DNA of 64,000 nt from Pseudomonas poae (GCA_004000515.1 CP034537.1:6655501-6719500); one strand, 5' to 3'. Positions 9,744-19,375 are shown, counted from the first letter of the stretch. Program-made: numbers and translations. Notes: generated by a model not told the origin, from the letters alone.

Positions 9744-9832
9744 TGTGGGAGCTGGCTTGCCTGCGATAGCGGTCTTTCAGCTAGACATTCATTGCCTGAC
9801 ACACCGCTATCGCAGGCAAGCCAGCTCCCACA
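9744..9832. repeat. REP pair (REPIN) between glxR and ttuD
   Basis: TGTGGGAGCTGGCTTGCCTG with GCGATAGCGG (9744-9772) and its inverted copy (9804-9832). Same REP variant as 8726-8814. Confidence 0.9.
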
Positions 9833-9888
9833 GTGGGTCCCCATTCCAAGTCTTACATCTAATAACAAGAATCCCCGGGAGCCCGCTT

Positions 9889-11166
9889 ATGTCGGTCGAT
9901 CCGCAACACCTGCTTCGCGAGCTGTTTGCCACAGCCATCGACGCCGCCCACCCCGGCAAGTCCTTGAACCTTATCTACCTGCCGACCGCAGTGGCCGTGT
10001 GATCGTGATCGGCGCCGGCAAAGCCGCCGCCGCCATGGCGCTGGTGGTGGAAAACTGCTGGCAAGGTGAAGTCACCGGCCTGGTGGTTACCCGCTATGGT
10101 CACGGCGCCCCTGCAAGAAAATCGAAGTGGTCGAAGCCTCGCACCCGGTGCCCGATGCCGCTGGCTTGGCCGTGGCCAAGCGCGTGCTGGAGCTGATCAG
10201 CAACCTGGGCGAAGACGACCGTGTGATCTTCCTGTTGTCCGGCGGTGGCTCTGCCCTGCTGGCGTTGCCGGCCGAAGGCATCACCCTGGCCGACAAACAG
10301 ACCATCAACAAAGCCTTGCTCAAATCCGGCGCCACCATTGGCGAGATGAACTGCGTGCGCAAGCATCTCTCGGCAATCAAAGGCGGGCGACTGGCCAAGG
10401 CCGCGTGGCCGGCTACGGTGTACACCTACGCGATTTCCGATGTGCCGGGCGACCAGGCCACGGTGATTGCGTCCGGCCCCACCGTCGGCGACCCGAGTAC
10501 CTCGGCGCAAGCCCTGGCGATCCTCAAGCGTTACAACATCGACGCCCCCGCCTCGGTGCGTAGCTGGTTGCAGAACCCCGCCTCGGAAACCGTCAAGCCC
10601 GGCGACCCGGTGCTCGCCCGCAGCCACTTCAACTGATCGCCCGCCCCCAGCAATCCCTGGAAGCGGTGGCGGTAAAAGTCCGCCAGGCCGGGTTCAGCCC
10701 GTTGATCCTCGGCGACCTCGAAGGCGAAGCACGGGACGTGGCCAAGGTGCACGCCGGCATCGCTCGCCAAATCGTGCAGCACGGCCAGCCATTGGCGGCG
10801 CCGTGCGTGATCCTGTCCGGCGGTGAAACCACCGTCACCGTGCGTGGCAATGGCCGTGGAGGGCGCAACGCCGAGTTCCTGCTGAGCCTCACCGACAGCC
10901 TCAAAGGCCTGCCCGGCGTGTACGCCCTGGCCGGTGACACCGACGGCATCGACGGCTCGGAAGACAACGCCGGCGCGATCATGACGCCGTGCAGCTACTC
11001 GCGCGCCGAAGCCCTCGGCCTGTCGGCCAGTGATGAGTTGGACAACAACAACGGCTACGGCTATTTCGCCGCCCTCGACGGGTTGATCGTCACCGAGCCG
11101 ACGCGCACCAACGTCAACGACTTCCGCGCCATTCTGATTCTTGGGAACCCGACACATGACGCCTGA
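9889..11166 (+). CDS. ttuD: Glycerate kinase type 2 / hydroxypyruvate reductase (TtuD), three frameshifts
   Basis: MOFRL-family glycerate kinase, often annotated hydroxypyruvate reductase in pseudomonads, taking glycerate from GlxR to phosphoglycerate; ~425 aa. Recognisable segments are VIVIGAGKAAAAMAL, LLSGGGSALLALPAEGI, IGEMNCVRKHLSAIKGGRL, SGPTVGDPS and LSGGETTVTVRGNGRGGRN. The gene is broken three times, each repaired by one base: near 9960 (AAG-TCC), in the C run 10108-10111, and near 10630 (CACTTC-AAC). The last 11 bases overlap the pykF start, a sign of translational coupling. Three independent breaks in a conserved operon gene point to sequence error. Confidence 0.88.
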
Positions 11167-12570
11167 CAAGAAGGTCAAGATCCTCGCCACCCTGGGCCCG
11201 GCCACCGACGGCATCGATGACATCCGTGAGCTGGTGGAAGCTGGGGTGAACATCTTCCGGCTCAATTTCAGCCATGGCGACCACGCCGATCACGCCCAGC
11301 GCTATCAGTGGATTCGCCAGGTGGAACGCCAGCTGAATTACCCGCTGGGCATCCTCATGGACCTGCAAGGGCCGAAGCTGCGCGTCGGGCGCTTTGCCGA
11401 GGGCAAGGTGCAATTGGTGCGCGGCCAGGCCTTGCGCCTGGACCTGGACGAAACGCCGGGTGATCAACGCCGGGTCAACCTGCCCCACCCGGAAATCATC
11501 GCAGCGCTGGAACCCGGCATGGACCTGCTGCTGGACGACGGCAAGCTGCGCCTGCGCGTCATCACCAAGCACGCTAATGCGATCGACACCACCGTGCTCA
11601 ACGGCGGCGAACTGTCGGACCGCAAAGGTGTGAACGTCCCGCAAGCCCTGCTGGAACTCAGCCCATTGACCGCCAAGGATCGGCGCGACTTGAGCTTTGG
11701 CCTGGAGCTGGGCGTGGACTGGGTGGCGTTGTCCTTTGTGCAGCGCCCGGAAGACATCCGCGAAGCCCGCGAGCTGATCGGCGACCGGGCGTTTTTGATG
11801 GCCAAGATCGAGAAGCCCTCGGCCGTGCAGCGCCTGCAGGAAATCGCCGAACTCAGCGACGCGATCATGGTCGCCAGAGGGACCTGGGCGTGGAAGTGCC
11901 GGCCGAGAGCGTGCCGCAGATCCAGAAAGACATCATCAGCACCTGTCGCCAGTTGGGTAAGCCCGTGGTGGTAGCGACGCAGATGCTTGAGTCGATGCGC
12001 TTCTCTCCGGCCCCCACCCGCGCCGAAGTCACTGATGTTGCCAATGCGGTGGCCGAAGGCGCGGATGCGGTGATGTTGTCGGCCGAAACCGCTTCGGGCG
12101 AGTACCCGCTGGAAGCCGTGCAGATGATGAGCAAGATCATCCGCCAGGTGGAAAACGGCCCGGACTACCAGGCGCAACTGGATGTCAGCCGGCCAAAAGC
12201 CGATGCCACGGTGTCGGACGCCATCAGCTGTGCGATCCGCCGTATCAGCAGCATCCTGCCGGTGGCGGTGCTGGTGAACTACAGCGAGTCGGGAAGCTCC
12301 AGCCTGCGCGCGGCACGGGAGCGGCCAGTGGCGCCGATTCTCAACCTCACGCCAAACCTGTCTACCGCCAGGCGCTTGAGCGTGGCGTGGGGCGTGCATT
12401 CGGTGGTGAACGATCGACTGCGCCAGGTGGATGAAGTGTGCTCGACGGCGTTGGAAATTGCCCAGGCCCAAGGCATGGCGCAGCGCGGGGATACGTTGGT
12501 GATTACTGCGGGGGTGCCGTTTGGGCAGCCGGGGTCGACCAATTCGCTGCGTATCGAGACGTTGATTTAG
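11156..12570 (+). CDS. pykF: Pyruvate kinase, frameshifted
   Basis: Converts phosphoenolpyruvate and ADP to pyruvate and ATP, last step of the glyoxylate-to-pyruvate operon; ~471 aa, standard length. Motifs in order: KILATLGPATDG, FRLNFSHGDHADH, LMDLQGPKLRVG, the active-site signature FLMAKIEKPSA, then after the break VVVATQMLESM and AVAEGADAVMLSAET. The frame shifts in the GGG at 11879-11881; one more G gives MVARGDLGVEVPAESVPQIQ. The start ATG at 11156 overlaps the end of ttuD. This is the gcl-cluster copy; another pyruvate kinase gene elsewhere is likely. Confidence 0.93.
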
Positions 12571-12584
12571 CGTCTGCCAGGGCC

Positions 12585-12660
12585 TCATCGCGGGCAAGCC
12601 CGCTCCCACATGGTGACGTGTGAATACAGTCGAGTGTGGGAGCTGGCTTGCCTGCGATAA
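12585..12660. repeat. REP pair after pykF
   Basis: A REP in one orientation (12585-12611, ATCGCGGGCAAGCCCGCTCC) and a different variant inverted (12634-12660, GAGCTGGCTTGCCTGCGATA). It is a mixed-type pair that closes the gcl operon. Confidence 0.8.
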
Positions 12661-12689
12661 GGGCAACTCGGTCTAACTGACTTACCCAA

Positions 12690-13565
12690 ATGCACAACCC
12701 AAACTGCCCCGACTGGGCCGAAGCCCTGCTCAACGGTTTCAGCCAGATTTTCCTGCAGCGCCAGCCGCTGTGCGGCCTGCTGTGCCTGCTGGCCATCCTG
12801 GTGGGCGCCCCGGCCTTGTTCGGCGGCGCACTGCTTGGTGGCGTTGCGGGTTTGCTCACGGCACAGCGCCGGGGCTATCCCAAGGCCGAGCGCCAGGCCG
12901 GGCTTTATAGCTACAACGGTGTGTTGCTGGGCCTGTTGATCAGCCAGCATTTCGATTGGTCGGCGCTGTTGCCACCGCTGATCCTGGCGTGCGGTGGCCT
13001 GGCGGCGATGCTGACGCGGCAATGGTTGAAACACGCCGGCCGTCCCGGTGACTTGCCCGCCTACACCGCGCCGTTTGTCGGCCTCGGCTGGCTGCTGCTG
13101 GGCAGCGTGCCGCCGAGCTCGTTTGCCCTGACCGAACCGGACATGTTGTCGCTCATCAGCGCGCCTTTCACCGGGATCGCCCAGATCATGCTGCTGGATC
13201 AACCCATGGCCGGTGTGTTGATCGCCGTTGGCCTGTGGCTGGCCAGCCCGCGCGCTGCCGTATGGGCACTTATCGGGGCCTGCGCGGGTGTATTGATCGC
13301 GCTGCTGCTCGGCGAACCCACCAGCGCCCTGCTCGGCCTGCACAGCTATAACCCGGCCTTGGCCGCGCTGGCCCTGAGCCAGACACGCCGCCAACCCTGG
13401 CCGCCATTGCTCGGCATCGGCCTGGCGATCAGCCTCACGCCGGGCTTCGCAGCCCTGCAGCTGCCCGCGCTGACCGCGCCGTTTATCCTCGCTTGCTGGC
13501 TGGTGCATGCTACCCACCGGATGCTGCGCAAACCCCGCATGGACAGCCCCTTCGAATCCCCCTAG
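12690..13565 (+). CDS. Urea transporter (UT family)
   Basis: Integral-membrane urea channel, 291 aa, about ten hydrophobic segments. UT signatures are visible in both halves: LYSYNGVLLGLLI and PAYTAPFVG in the first, GIAQIMLLDQPMAGVLI and LHSYNPALAALAL in the second, reflecting the internal duplication of the fold. ATG 12690 is the first start after the REP pair; no strong Shine-Dalgarno is seen. It follows the gcl operon as in other Pseudomonas. Allantoin/purine breakdown gives both glyoxylate (for Gcl) and urea, so the neighbourhood suggests purine-derived nitrogen and carbon use; that link is inference. Confidence 0.88.
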   Translation: MHNPNCPDWAEALLNGFSQIFLQRQPLCGLLCLLAILVGAPALFGGALLGGVAGLLTAQRRGYPKAERQAGLYSYNGVLLGLLISQHFDWSALLPPLILACGGLAAMLTRQWLKHAGRPGDLPAYTAPFVGLGWLLLGSVPPSSFALTEPDMLSLISAPFTGIAQIMLLDQPMAGVLIAVGLWLASPRAAVWALIGACAGVLIALLLGEPTSALLGLHSYNPALAALALSQTRRQPWPPLLGIGLAISLTPGFAALQLPALTAPFILACWLVHATHRMLRKPRMDSPFESP

Positions 13566-13596
13566 GCTTGCTCGATCTTCGATTCAGGCGATTTCC

Positions 13597-14418
13597 ATGG
13601 ACAGCAACAACTGGCGTCAACGGCTGTATGTAATGGTGTTCCAGAGCGACACCGTGGCCGGCCGACGCTTCGACTCCACCCTGCTGCTGATCATCCTCGC
13701 CAGCCTTGTGATCGTGATCCTCGACAGCATCCAGGAGGTGCACGACAACTACGCCGATGTGCTGGCCTACATCGAGTGGGGCTTCACCATCATCTTCGCC
13801 ATCGAGTATGGGTTGCGGCTGTATTGCTCGCCCAAGCCGTTGCGCTATGCGTTCAGCTTTTATGGGCTGGTGGATCTGCTGGCCATCGTGCCCGGTATCC
13901 TTGCGCTGTATTACAGCGACGCGCAGTACCTGCTGATCATTCGGATCATCCGGATGCTGCGGATCTTCCGTGTGCTCAAGCTAGGGCCGTACCTCAAGCA
14001 GGCCAACTACTTGATGGCGGCGCTGCGGGGCAGCAAGCAGAAGATCGTGGTGTTCCTGGTGAGTGTGTGCACGCTGGTGACCGTATTCGGCACCCTGATG
14101 TACGTGATCGAAGGCCCGGAACACGGGTTTACCAGCATTCCCAAGGGCATCTACTGGGCTATCGTGACCCTGACCACCGTGGGCTTTGGCGACATCGTGC
14201 CCAAGACCCCGCTGGGTCAGGTGATTTCGTCGCTGGTGATGATCACCGGTTATTCGATCATCGCCGTGCCCACCGGGATTTTCACCGCAGAACTGGCCAA
14301 CGCCATGCGCGGAGAACAGCTGCAACACGACTGCCCGGTGTGCAAGAAAGACAGCCACGAGCCCAACGCCGCTTTCTGTGCACGCTGTGGGAATAATCTT
14401 TTCAAGAAAATCGAATAA
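13597..14418 (+). CDS. Voltage-gated-type potassium channel with C-terminal zinc ribbon
   Basis: Six-TM ion channel, 273 aa. S1 is around residues 25-45, and the S4-like helix LLIIRIIRMLRIFRVLKLG carries regularly spaced Arg. The pore loop TLTTVGFGDIVP holds the K+ selectivity filter. The tail has CPVC (Cys246/249) and CARC (Cys261/264), a probable zinc ribbon that is not part of the usual Kch architecture. Start ATG 13597 (MDSNNWRQRLY) is chosen; an upstream frame at 13507 lies within the urea transporter gene. It begins 31 bases after that gene. PAO1 has a K+ channel gene in the matching position. Confidence 0.9.
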   Translation: MDSNNWRQRLYVMVFQSDTVAGRRFDSTLLLIILASLVIVILDSIQEVHDNYADVLAYIEWGFTIIFAIEYGLRLYCSPKPLRYAFSFYGLVDLLAIVPGILALYYSDAQYLLIIRIIRMLRIFRVLKLGPYLKQANYLMAALRGSKQKIVVFLVSVCTLVTVFGTLMYVIEGPEHGFTSIPKGIYWAIVTLTTVGFGDIVPKTPLGQVISSLVMITGYSIIAVPTGIFTAELANAMRGEQLQHDCPVCKKDSHEPNAAFCARCGNNLFKKIE

Positions 14419-14523
14419 GCAAAGAGCGTTTTAATCTTTAAACGTCTATGCGCTGCCCGTTATAGTCGATGGCAAATTGCCCCCACTCAATCAATAACCT
14501 TCTCGAACAACAAGGAATGAGCA

Positions 14524-15528
14524 GTGAAAAAACTCGTTAGCGCCTCTCTACTGGCCGCCGGCCTTGCCCTGGCGGGCGCCGTCCAGGCAGCCCCCGTCAC
14601 ACTGCTCAACGTCTCCTACGACGTGATGCGCGACTTCTACAAGGACTACAACGCCGCCTTCCAGAAGCACTGGGAAGCCGAGCACCCGAACGACAAGCTG
14701 ACCCTGCAGATGTCCTTCGGCGGTTCCAGCAAACAAGCGCGCTCGGTGATCGACGGCCTGCCGGCGGACGTGATCACCATGAACATGGCCACCGACATCA
14801 ACGCCCTGGTAGACAACGGCAAACTGGTGCCGGACAACTGGGTCACGCGCCTGCCGAACAACAGCGCCCCGTTCACTTCTGCCACCGTATTTATCGTGCG
14901 CAAAGGCAACCCAAAGGCCCTGAAAGACTGGCCGGACCTGCTCAAGGATGGCGTGCAAGTGATCGTGCCCAACCCGAAAACTTCGGGTAACGGCCGCTAC
15001 ACCTACCTGTCGGCCTGGGGCTACGTGCTGAAAAACGGCGGCGACGAGAACAAGGCCAAGGCCTTTGTCGGCAAGCTGTTCAAGCAAGCACCCGTACTCG
15101 ACACCGGTGGCCGTGCGGCGACCACTACCTTCATGACCAACCAGATCGGCGACGTGCTGGTGACCTTCGAAAACGAAGCGGAAATGATCGCCCGTGAATT
15201 CGGCCGTGATCAGTTCGAAGTGATCTACCCAAGCGTGTCCGCCGAAGCCGAGCCGCCAGTGTCGGTGGTCGACAAAGTGGTCGAGAAGAAAGGCACCCGC
15301 GTGGCAGCCGAAGACTACCTGAAATACCTGTGGTCGCCGGAAGGCCAGGAAATCGCCGCCAACAACTACCTGCGCCCACGTGATCCAAAAGTGCTGGCGA
15401 AGTACACCGATCGTTTCCCGAAAGTCGAGTTCCTGTCGGTCGAGAAGACCTTTGGTGACTGGCGTACCGTGCAGAAAACCCACTTCAATGATGGTGGTGT
15501 TTTCGACCAGATCTACAGCGGCCAGTAA
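14524..15528 (+). CDS. cysP: Periplasmic sulfate/thiosulfate-binding protein
   Basis: Solute-binding protein of a sulfate ABC importer, 334 aa. It has a signal peptide (residues 1-22, cut after AVQA) and then LLNVSYDVMRDFYKDYN. Sbp/CysP family motifs are SFGGSSKQARSVIDGLPADV and NPKTSGNGRYTYL. ATG 14524 follows AAGGA. No permease or ATPase genes (cysTWA) are adjacent, so this is a free-standing second binding protein, as at the corresponding PAO1 position annotated cysP. Expression control by CysB is expected from the family but no site was defined here. Confidence 0.92.
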   Translation: MKKLVSASLLAAGLALAGAVQAAPVTLLNVSYDVMRDFYKDYNAAFQKHWEAEHPNDKLTLQMSFGGSSKQARSVIDGLPADVITMNMATDINALVDNGKLVPDNWVTRLPNNSAPFTSATVFIVRKGNPKALKDWPDLLKDGVQVIVPNPKTSGNGRYTYLSAWGYVLKNGGDENKAKAFVGKLFKQAPVLDTGGRAATTTFMTNQIGDVLVTFENEAEMIAREFGRDQFEVIYPSVSAEAEPPVSVVDKVVEKKGTRVAAEDYLKYLWSPEGQEIAANNYLRPRDPKVLAKYTDRFPKVEFLSVEKTFGDWRTVQKTHFNDGGVFDQIYSGQ

Positions 15529-15556
15529 GCCGCTCTAGCAGAAAAAATGCAGTCCA

Positions 15557-15645
15557 GTGTGGGAGCTGGCTTGCCTGCGATGCAGGCACCTTGGTGGTTC
15601 AGGCAAACCGAGGTGATGCTATCCCAGGCAAGCCAGCTCCCACAT
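15557..15645. repeat. REP pair (REPIN) after cysP
   Basis: GTGTGGGAGCTGGCTTGCCT (15557-15583) and an inverted copy (15614-15645) with a TATCCCAGGC variant in place of ATCGCAGGC. It lies between the convergent cysP and DUF5666-like genes. Confidence 0.85.
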
Positions 15646-15664
15646 TGGGTTCTGGGCTCGGTCG

Positions 15665-16279
15665 TTACATCGGTGGCGTTACGCCATCCTTACCGGCTGA
15701 AATCGCTTGAGCCGTGATCGTCCCATCCGCCCCCTTCGCCGCAAACATCACCACCTTCACCCCCACCTTGAGCAAGCTGCGATCCCCCGGTTCCAGGTTC
15801 ACGATCGGCACGTCATCCGGCACCACGATCTTTTGCTCGCCGCCCTTGTACTTCACCGTCAACGTGCGTCCGTTACTCACCACCAAGTCGCCAACGGTGC
15901 CGTTGGTCATGCTGCTGCCTTCTTTCAAGTCGAACGCGCGATGCCCGTCGCCGGTGCCGGCCATGGCCGGTGGGAACACGTGCACTTCCAGCGCGGTCAG
16001 GGTGCCATCAGCATTGGGCATGGCGGCGGAGCCGATGTAGCTGCCCGGCTTGATCTCGTCAATCTTGGCCAGGGTGACGGCGCGAACCTGGGTGTCCTTG
16101 GTCAGGTGCACGGTGACGTCTTCCCCGCTGTTGACCTTGACGTGCATCGCATCGCCATCAATCGCCGTAATGGCGCCCCGCACACCCACGCGCGGCGCAT
16201 CAGCAGCGTGGGCCAAGCCAACGGCCATGGCGGCGGCGAGGGTTGAGGCCAGGAGCATCTTGTTCAGCGTGATCTTCAT
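15665..16279 (-). CDS. Secreted DUF5666-like protein
   Basis: Exported protein of 204 aa with a clear signal peptide (MKITLNKMLLASTLAAAMAV, cleavage after AHA). The mature part consists of repeated short beta-rich units: VGVRGAITAIDGDAMHVKVN, KPGSYIGSAAMP, GTVGDLVVSNGRTLTVKYKG and LLKVGVKVVMFAAKG. These resemble DUF5666/OB-like modules. Start at 16279 is chosen because the preceding 26 in-frame residues are not signal-like. No catalytic motif is visible and function is unknown. It is convergent with cysP across a REPIN and divergent from the MFS gene. Confidence 0.75.
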   Translation of the reverse strand: MKITLNKMLLASTLAAAMAVGLAHAADAPRVGVRGAITAIDGDAMHVKVNSGEDVTVHLTKDTQVRAVTLAKIDEIKPGSYIGSAAMPNADGTLTALEVHVFPPAMAGTGDGHRAFDLKEGSSMTNGTVGDLVVSNGRTLTVKYKGGEQKIVVPDDVPIVNLEPGDRSLLKVGVKVVMFAAKGADGTITAQAISAGKDGVTPPM

Positions 16280-16457
16280 GACAGTGGATTTCCTGTTTCG
16301 GCAGTTGTGTCTGAATGTATCATTGCCGTTCGACCCGAAAGTTAACGATTCAGTCATTAATTTGCGGCATGAGTGTTATCACTGCCAGCGGCCTACTGCG
16401 CACGGGGCGATGTCTTTACTCTCGCACGCCATCCTCCTTCGCTTTTATGAGAACACC

Positions 16458-17653
16458 ATGAACGCTACCCCACACGCTTCAAGCACCATGACCCGCGGGA
16501 TGGTGATGCTGTTTGCGTTCTGCTGCGGCGCCATCGTTGCCAACATCTACTATGCGCAACCGATCATCGAGCTGATCGCCCCGGACATCGGCCTCACACC
16601 GGCCATGGCCAGCCTGATCGTATCCCTGACGCAAATCGGCTACGCCATGGGCCTGTTCTTCCTGGTGCCACTGGGCGACCTGCTGGAAAACCGCAAGCTG
16701 ATGATCACCACCACCGTCGTGGCCATCGCCAGTTTGTTGGGGCGGCGTTTACCGAGCAACCGAACCTGTTCCTGCTGGTGTCGTTGCTGATCGGTTTCAG
16801 TTCGGTGTCGGTGCAGATCCTCATCCCATTGGCCGCGCACCTGGCGCCAGCCGAGTCCCGTGGGCGTGTGGTTGGCAGCATCATGGGTGGCCTGTTGCTG
16901 GGCATCCTGCTCGCGCGGCCCGTGTCCAGCGTGGTGGCCGATCACTTCGGCTGGCGTGCGATGTTCATGGCCGCCGCTGCGTTGATGGCCTTTATCAGCG
17001 TGGTGTTGCTGGTGACCATCCCCAAGCGCCAGCCCGATCACAGCGCCAGCTATGGCCAACTGTTGCGCTCGCTGGGCACGTTGCTGCGCAACCAGCCGGT
17101 ACTGCGTCAACGGGCGTTCTACCAAGGCTGCATGTTTGCCACATTCAGCCTGTTCTGGACCGCCGCCCCGCTGGAACTGGCACGTAACCACGGCCTTAGC
17201 CAAAGCGAGATCGCGCTGTTTGCCCTGGTCGGCGCGTTGGGCGCTATCGCCGCGCCTATCGCCGGTCGCCTGGCCGATGCGGGCCATACCCACCGCGCCT
17301 CGCTGCTGGCCATGCTGTTTGCCGCATTGAGCTTCCTTCCGGCCTTCGTACACCCGCTGTACAGCGTGATCGGCCTGGCCGTCACCGGCGTGGTCCTGGA
17401 CTTCTGCGTGCAGATGAACATGGTGCTCGGCCAACGCGCCATCTACGCCCTCGACGCCAACAGCCGCAGCCGCTTGAACGCGCTGTACATGACCAGCATC
17501 TTCATTGGCGGCGCCTTCGGCTCGGCGATTGCCAGCAGCGTGTTCGAACACGGCGGCTGGCTGGGCGTGATGTTGGTGGGCAGTGCATTCCCGCTGGTGG
17601 CGTTGTTGCGCTTCTTGAGCGCTTCGCGTGAAGCTGCCCCGGTAGCCGCGTAA
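16458..17653 (+). CDS. MFS transporter (sugar/drug exporter type), frameshifted
   Basis: Twelve-TM major facilitator, ~399 aa. The first part (MLFAFCCGAIVANIYYAQPI, MGLFFLVPLGDLLENRK with the MFS motif A-like loop) ends at TM3. The second part begins VSLLIGFSSVSVQILIPLAA and runs to the usual C-terminus. One G missing from the run at 16739-16742 explains the break; restored, the join reads IASLLGAAFTEQPNLFLLVS. ATG 16458 is the start with MNATPHASS. Similar to uncharacterised arabinose/sugar-efflux-like MFS members; substrate unknown. It is divergent from the secreted protein gene. Confidence 0.87.
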
Positions 17654-17681
17654 ACACATTATTGGTGGAAGTGGGCTTGCC

Positions 17682-18085
17682 TCACGAACGCACCAACTTC
17701 TCCAACGCCGCATCCGCCAGAAATGACGAGCGGCTTTTGACCTTGTGCTCGCGCACATACCGGTCAATTCGCTGGATGACATAACCGGGCAAGGTCACAT
17801 TGACCTTCTCGGTTTTGCCCAGATAGGGCGAGATGTCCAGCTCCAGCATCCCCAGCCCATCCCCGCGTAGTCTGCGTGGGCGTGATGATTGGCCACCGAG
17901 GTTGGCATCGGAATCGGCCCGCCCTCTGCAGCAATCTCTTGCAGCATGATGTGCGCAACTTCCACTGCGGCGTTGTACGCCTCTTCAAAACTGTCCCCGG
18001 CAGTGACTGCGCCTGGAATATCGGGGATCTGAATGCCGGTGGCGGTGAAGTCATCGCCCCATTCGATACAGATTGGGTATTGCAT
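17682..18085 (-). CDS. hicB: HicB-type antitoxin, frameshifted
   Basis: Antitoxin that neutralises HicA and represses the operon, ~134 aa. The N-terminal degenerate RNase H-like domain (YPICIEWGDDFTATGIQIPD, SFEEAYNAAVEVAHIML) is followed, after the break, by a DNA-binding tail with LPGYVIQRIDRYVREHK and SRSSFLADAALEKL (ribbon-helix-helix-like). One base is missing at the C run 17850-17853; with it the join reads GWGMLELDISPYLGKTEKVN. Start ATG 18085 follows AGGAGAGC, 12 bases after the corrected hicA stop. If the break were real, the repressor tail would be lost. Confidence 0.88.
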
Positions 18086-18096
18086 GAATGCTCTCC

Positions 18097-18286
18097 TTAA
18101 AAATCAAACAAGCCAGCACGCTTCCGAATGCTTTCTGACGGTGCCCAAGGGCAGGTCCTTTTTGGGATGGGGCACCGGAATCGTGTAGGGGTTATAGCGA
18201 TGGGTAAAAATATGATGACTGCCCGTAACCCGATCCAGCACCCAACCTGCCTCTTGCAGTTCCTTGATCAATAACCTGCTTTGCAC
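18097..18286 (-). CDS. hicA: HicA mRNA interferase toxin, frameshifted at its C-terminus
   Basis: Small dsRBD-like RNase toxin, ~62 aa. Catalytic His24 is in TGSHHIFTH, followed by VPHPKKDLPLGTVR. As sequenced, the end reads KHSEACWLV and stops at 18104. Removing one A from 18132-18134 gives TVRSIRKRAGLFDF with a TAA at 18097, the normal HicA ending. Start is a GTG at 18286 preceded by AAGGAGG. It is first in the operon with hicB, the usual order. Confidence 0.88.
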
Positions 18287-18312
18287 CGCCGCCTCCTTGG
18301 CTTGGCCTGAAT

Positions 18313-18336
18313 AAAAGTAACCCTAGAGTTATCTTT
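18313..18336. promoter_or_regulatory. Candidate HicB operator upstream of hicA
   Basis: AAAAGTAAC-CCTAGA-GTTATCTTT is an imperfect inverted repeat (core TAAC/GTTA) centred about 38 bases before the hicA start, the position of HicB-type autoregulatory sites. Binding is inferred. Confidence 0.4.
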
Positions 18337-18477
18337 ACTCAAGCACAAAATACGTGAGCCTGACTGACGGCTGTTTTACCGGATATTGAAAACTCATCGC
18401 CTCACTGCTGGAAACGCATGACACATCGAGGTCGTCGCCTTAGGCTTGAGCGCTGCCAAACCAGACAGGAACACCCG

Positions 18478-19375
18478 ATGGACCGCCTCACCGCCATGGA
18501 AACCTTTGTCCACGTGGTCGAAACCGGCTCGTTTTCCGCTGCCGCCAAACGCCTGGGCATTGGCCAACCGGCCGTCTCCAAGAGCATTGCGCAATTGGAA
18601 GCCCGCCTGGCCGTGCGGTTGGTGCTGCGTTCCACTCGCGGCCTCACCCCGACCGAAGCAGGCCTGGCCTATTTCGAGCGTGCAAAGCGTGCAATCGATG
18701 AGGCCAACCACGCCGACGATGTGGCCCGCAGCGTTGGCGCCGGGCTGTCGGGCAACTTGCGTGTGAGCGCCGGAGTCACGCTCTCGCGCATGCACATCAT
18801 CCCCACCTGGGCCCGTTCCTTGAACAACACCCCGGCCTGAACATCGACGTGATGCTCGATGACCGCAGGCTAAACCTTGTGGAGGAAGGCATCGACGTCG
18901 CCCTGCGCATCGGCAACCTGAGCGACTCAAGCCTCACGGCCCGGCGGATCGCGCAAAGCCCCTGCCGAATTTTCGGCACGCCGACGTATTTCGAGCGTTT
19001 TGGCGAGCCGCAAAGCCCGGCCGACATTCTCAACCACCAGGCGGTGATCTACAGCCTGGGGAGACGATTCGCTGGCCGTTCACACAAGGCACTCACGAAC
19101 AGCCCATCGCCGCGCACGGGCGTCTGCGCGTGACCTCTTCCGAGGGCATACGCGCTGGCGTGCTCGCCCATCACGGCCTGGCCATGACCGCCGAATGGAT
19201 GTTCACCCCGGAAATCGCCAGTGGTGAAGTCAGGGCCGTGTTGACGGACTGGGAACTGCCGCCACGGGATCTCTGGGCGGTGTTGCCGACGGGACGGATG
19301 GCGAGTGCCAAGGCGCGGGCGTTTGTGGAATATGTCGAGCAATTGCTGAGCGAGACGCCCTCCGCCAAACCATGA
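18478..19375 (+). CDS. LysR-family transcriptional regulator, two frameshifts
   Basis: LTTR of ~299 aa. The N-terminal winged HTH is MDRLTAMETFVHVVETGSFS ... KRLGIGQPAVSKSIAQLEAR. The substrate-binding domain follows with LRVSAGVTLSR, VEEGIDVALRIGNLSDSSL and the C-terminal GVLAHHGLAMTAEWMF. Breaks at TT 18816-18817 (restored ARFLEQHPGLNIDVML) and at GGGG 19058-19061 (restored YSLGETIRWPFTQGTHEQPI) are each one missing base. Start ATG 18478 is used; the ATG at 18418 adds 20 non-family residues. No target gene is obvious: upstream is hicAB, downstream is the convergent phnP. Confidence 0.85.

Noticed and set aside
17660..17684. Possible REP (GGTGGAAGTGGGCTTGCCTCAC), and a similar GTGTGGAAGTGGGC at 19383
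   Set aside because: Too degenerate and without an inverted partner; could be a decayed REP but not supportable.
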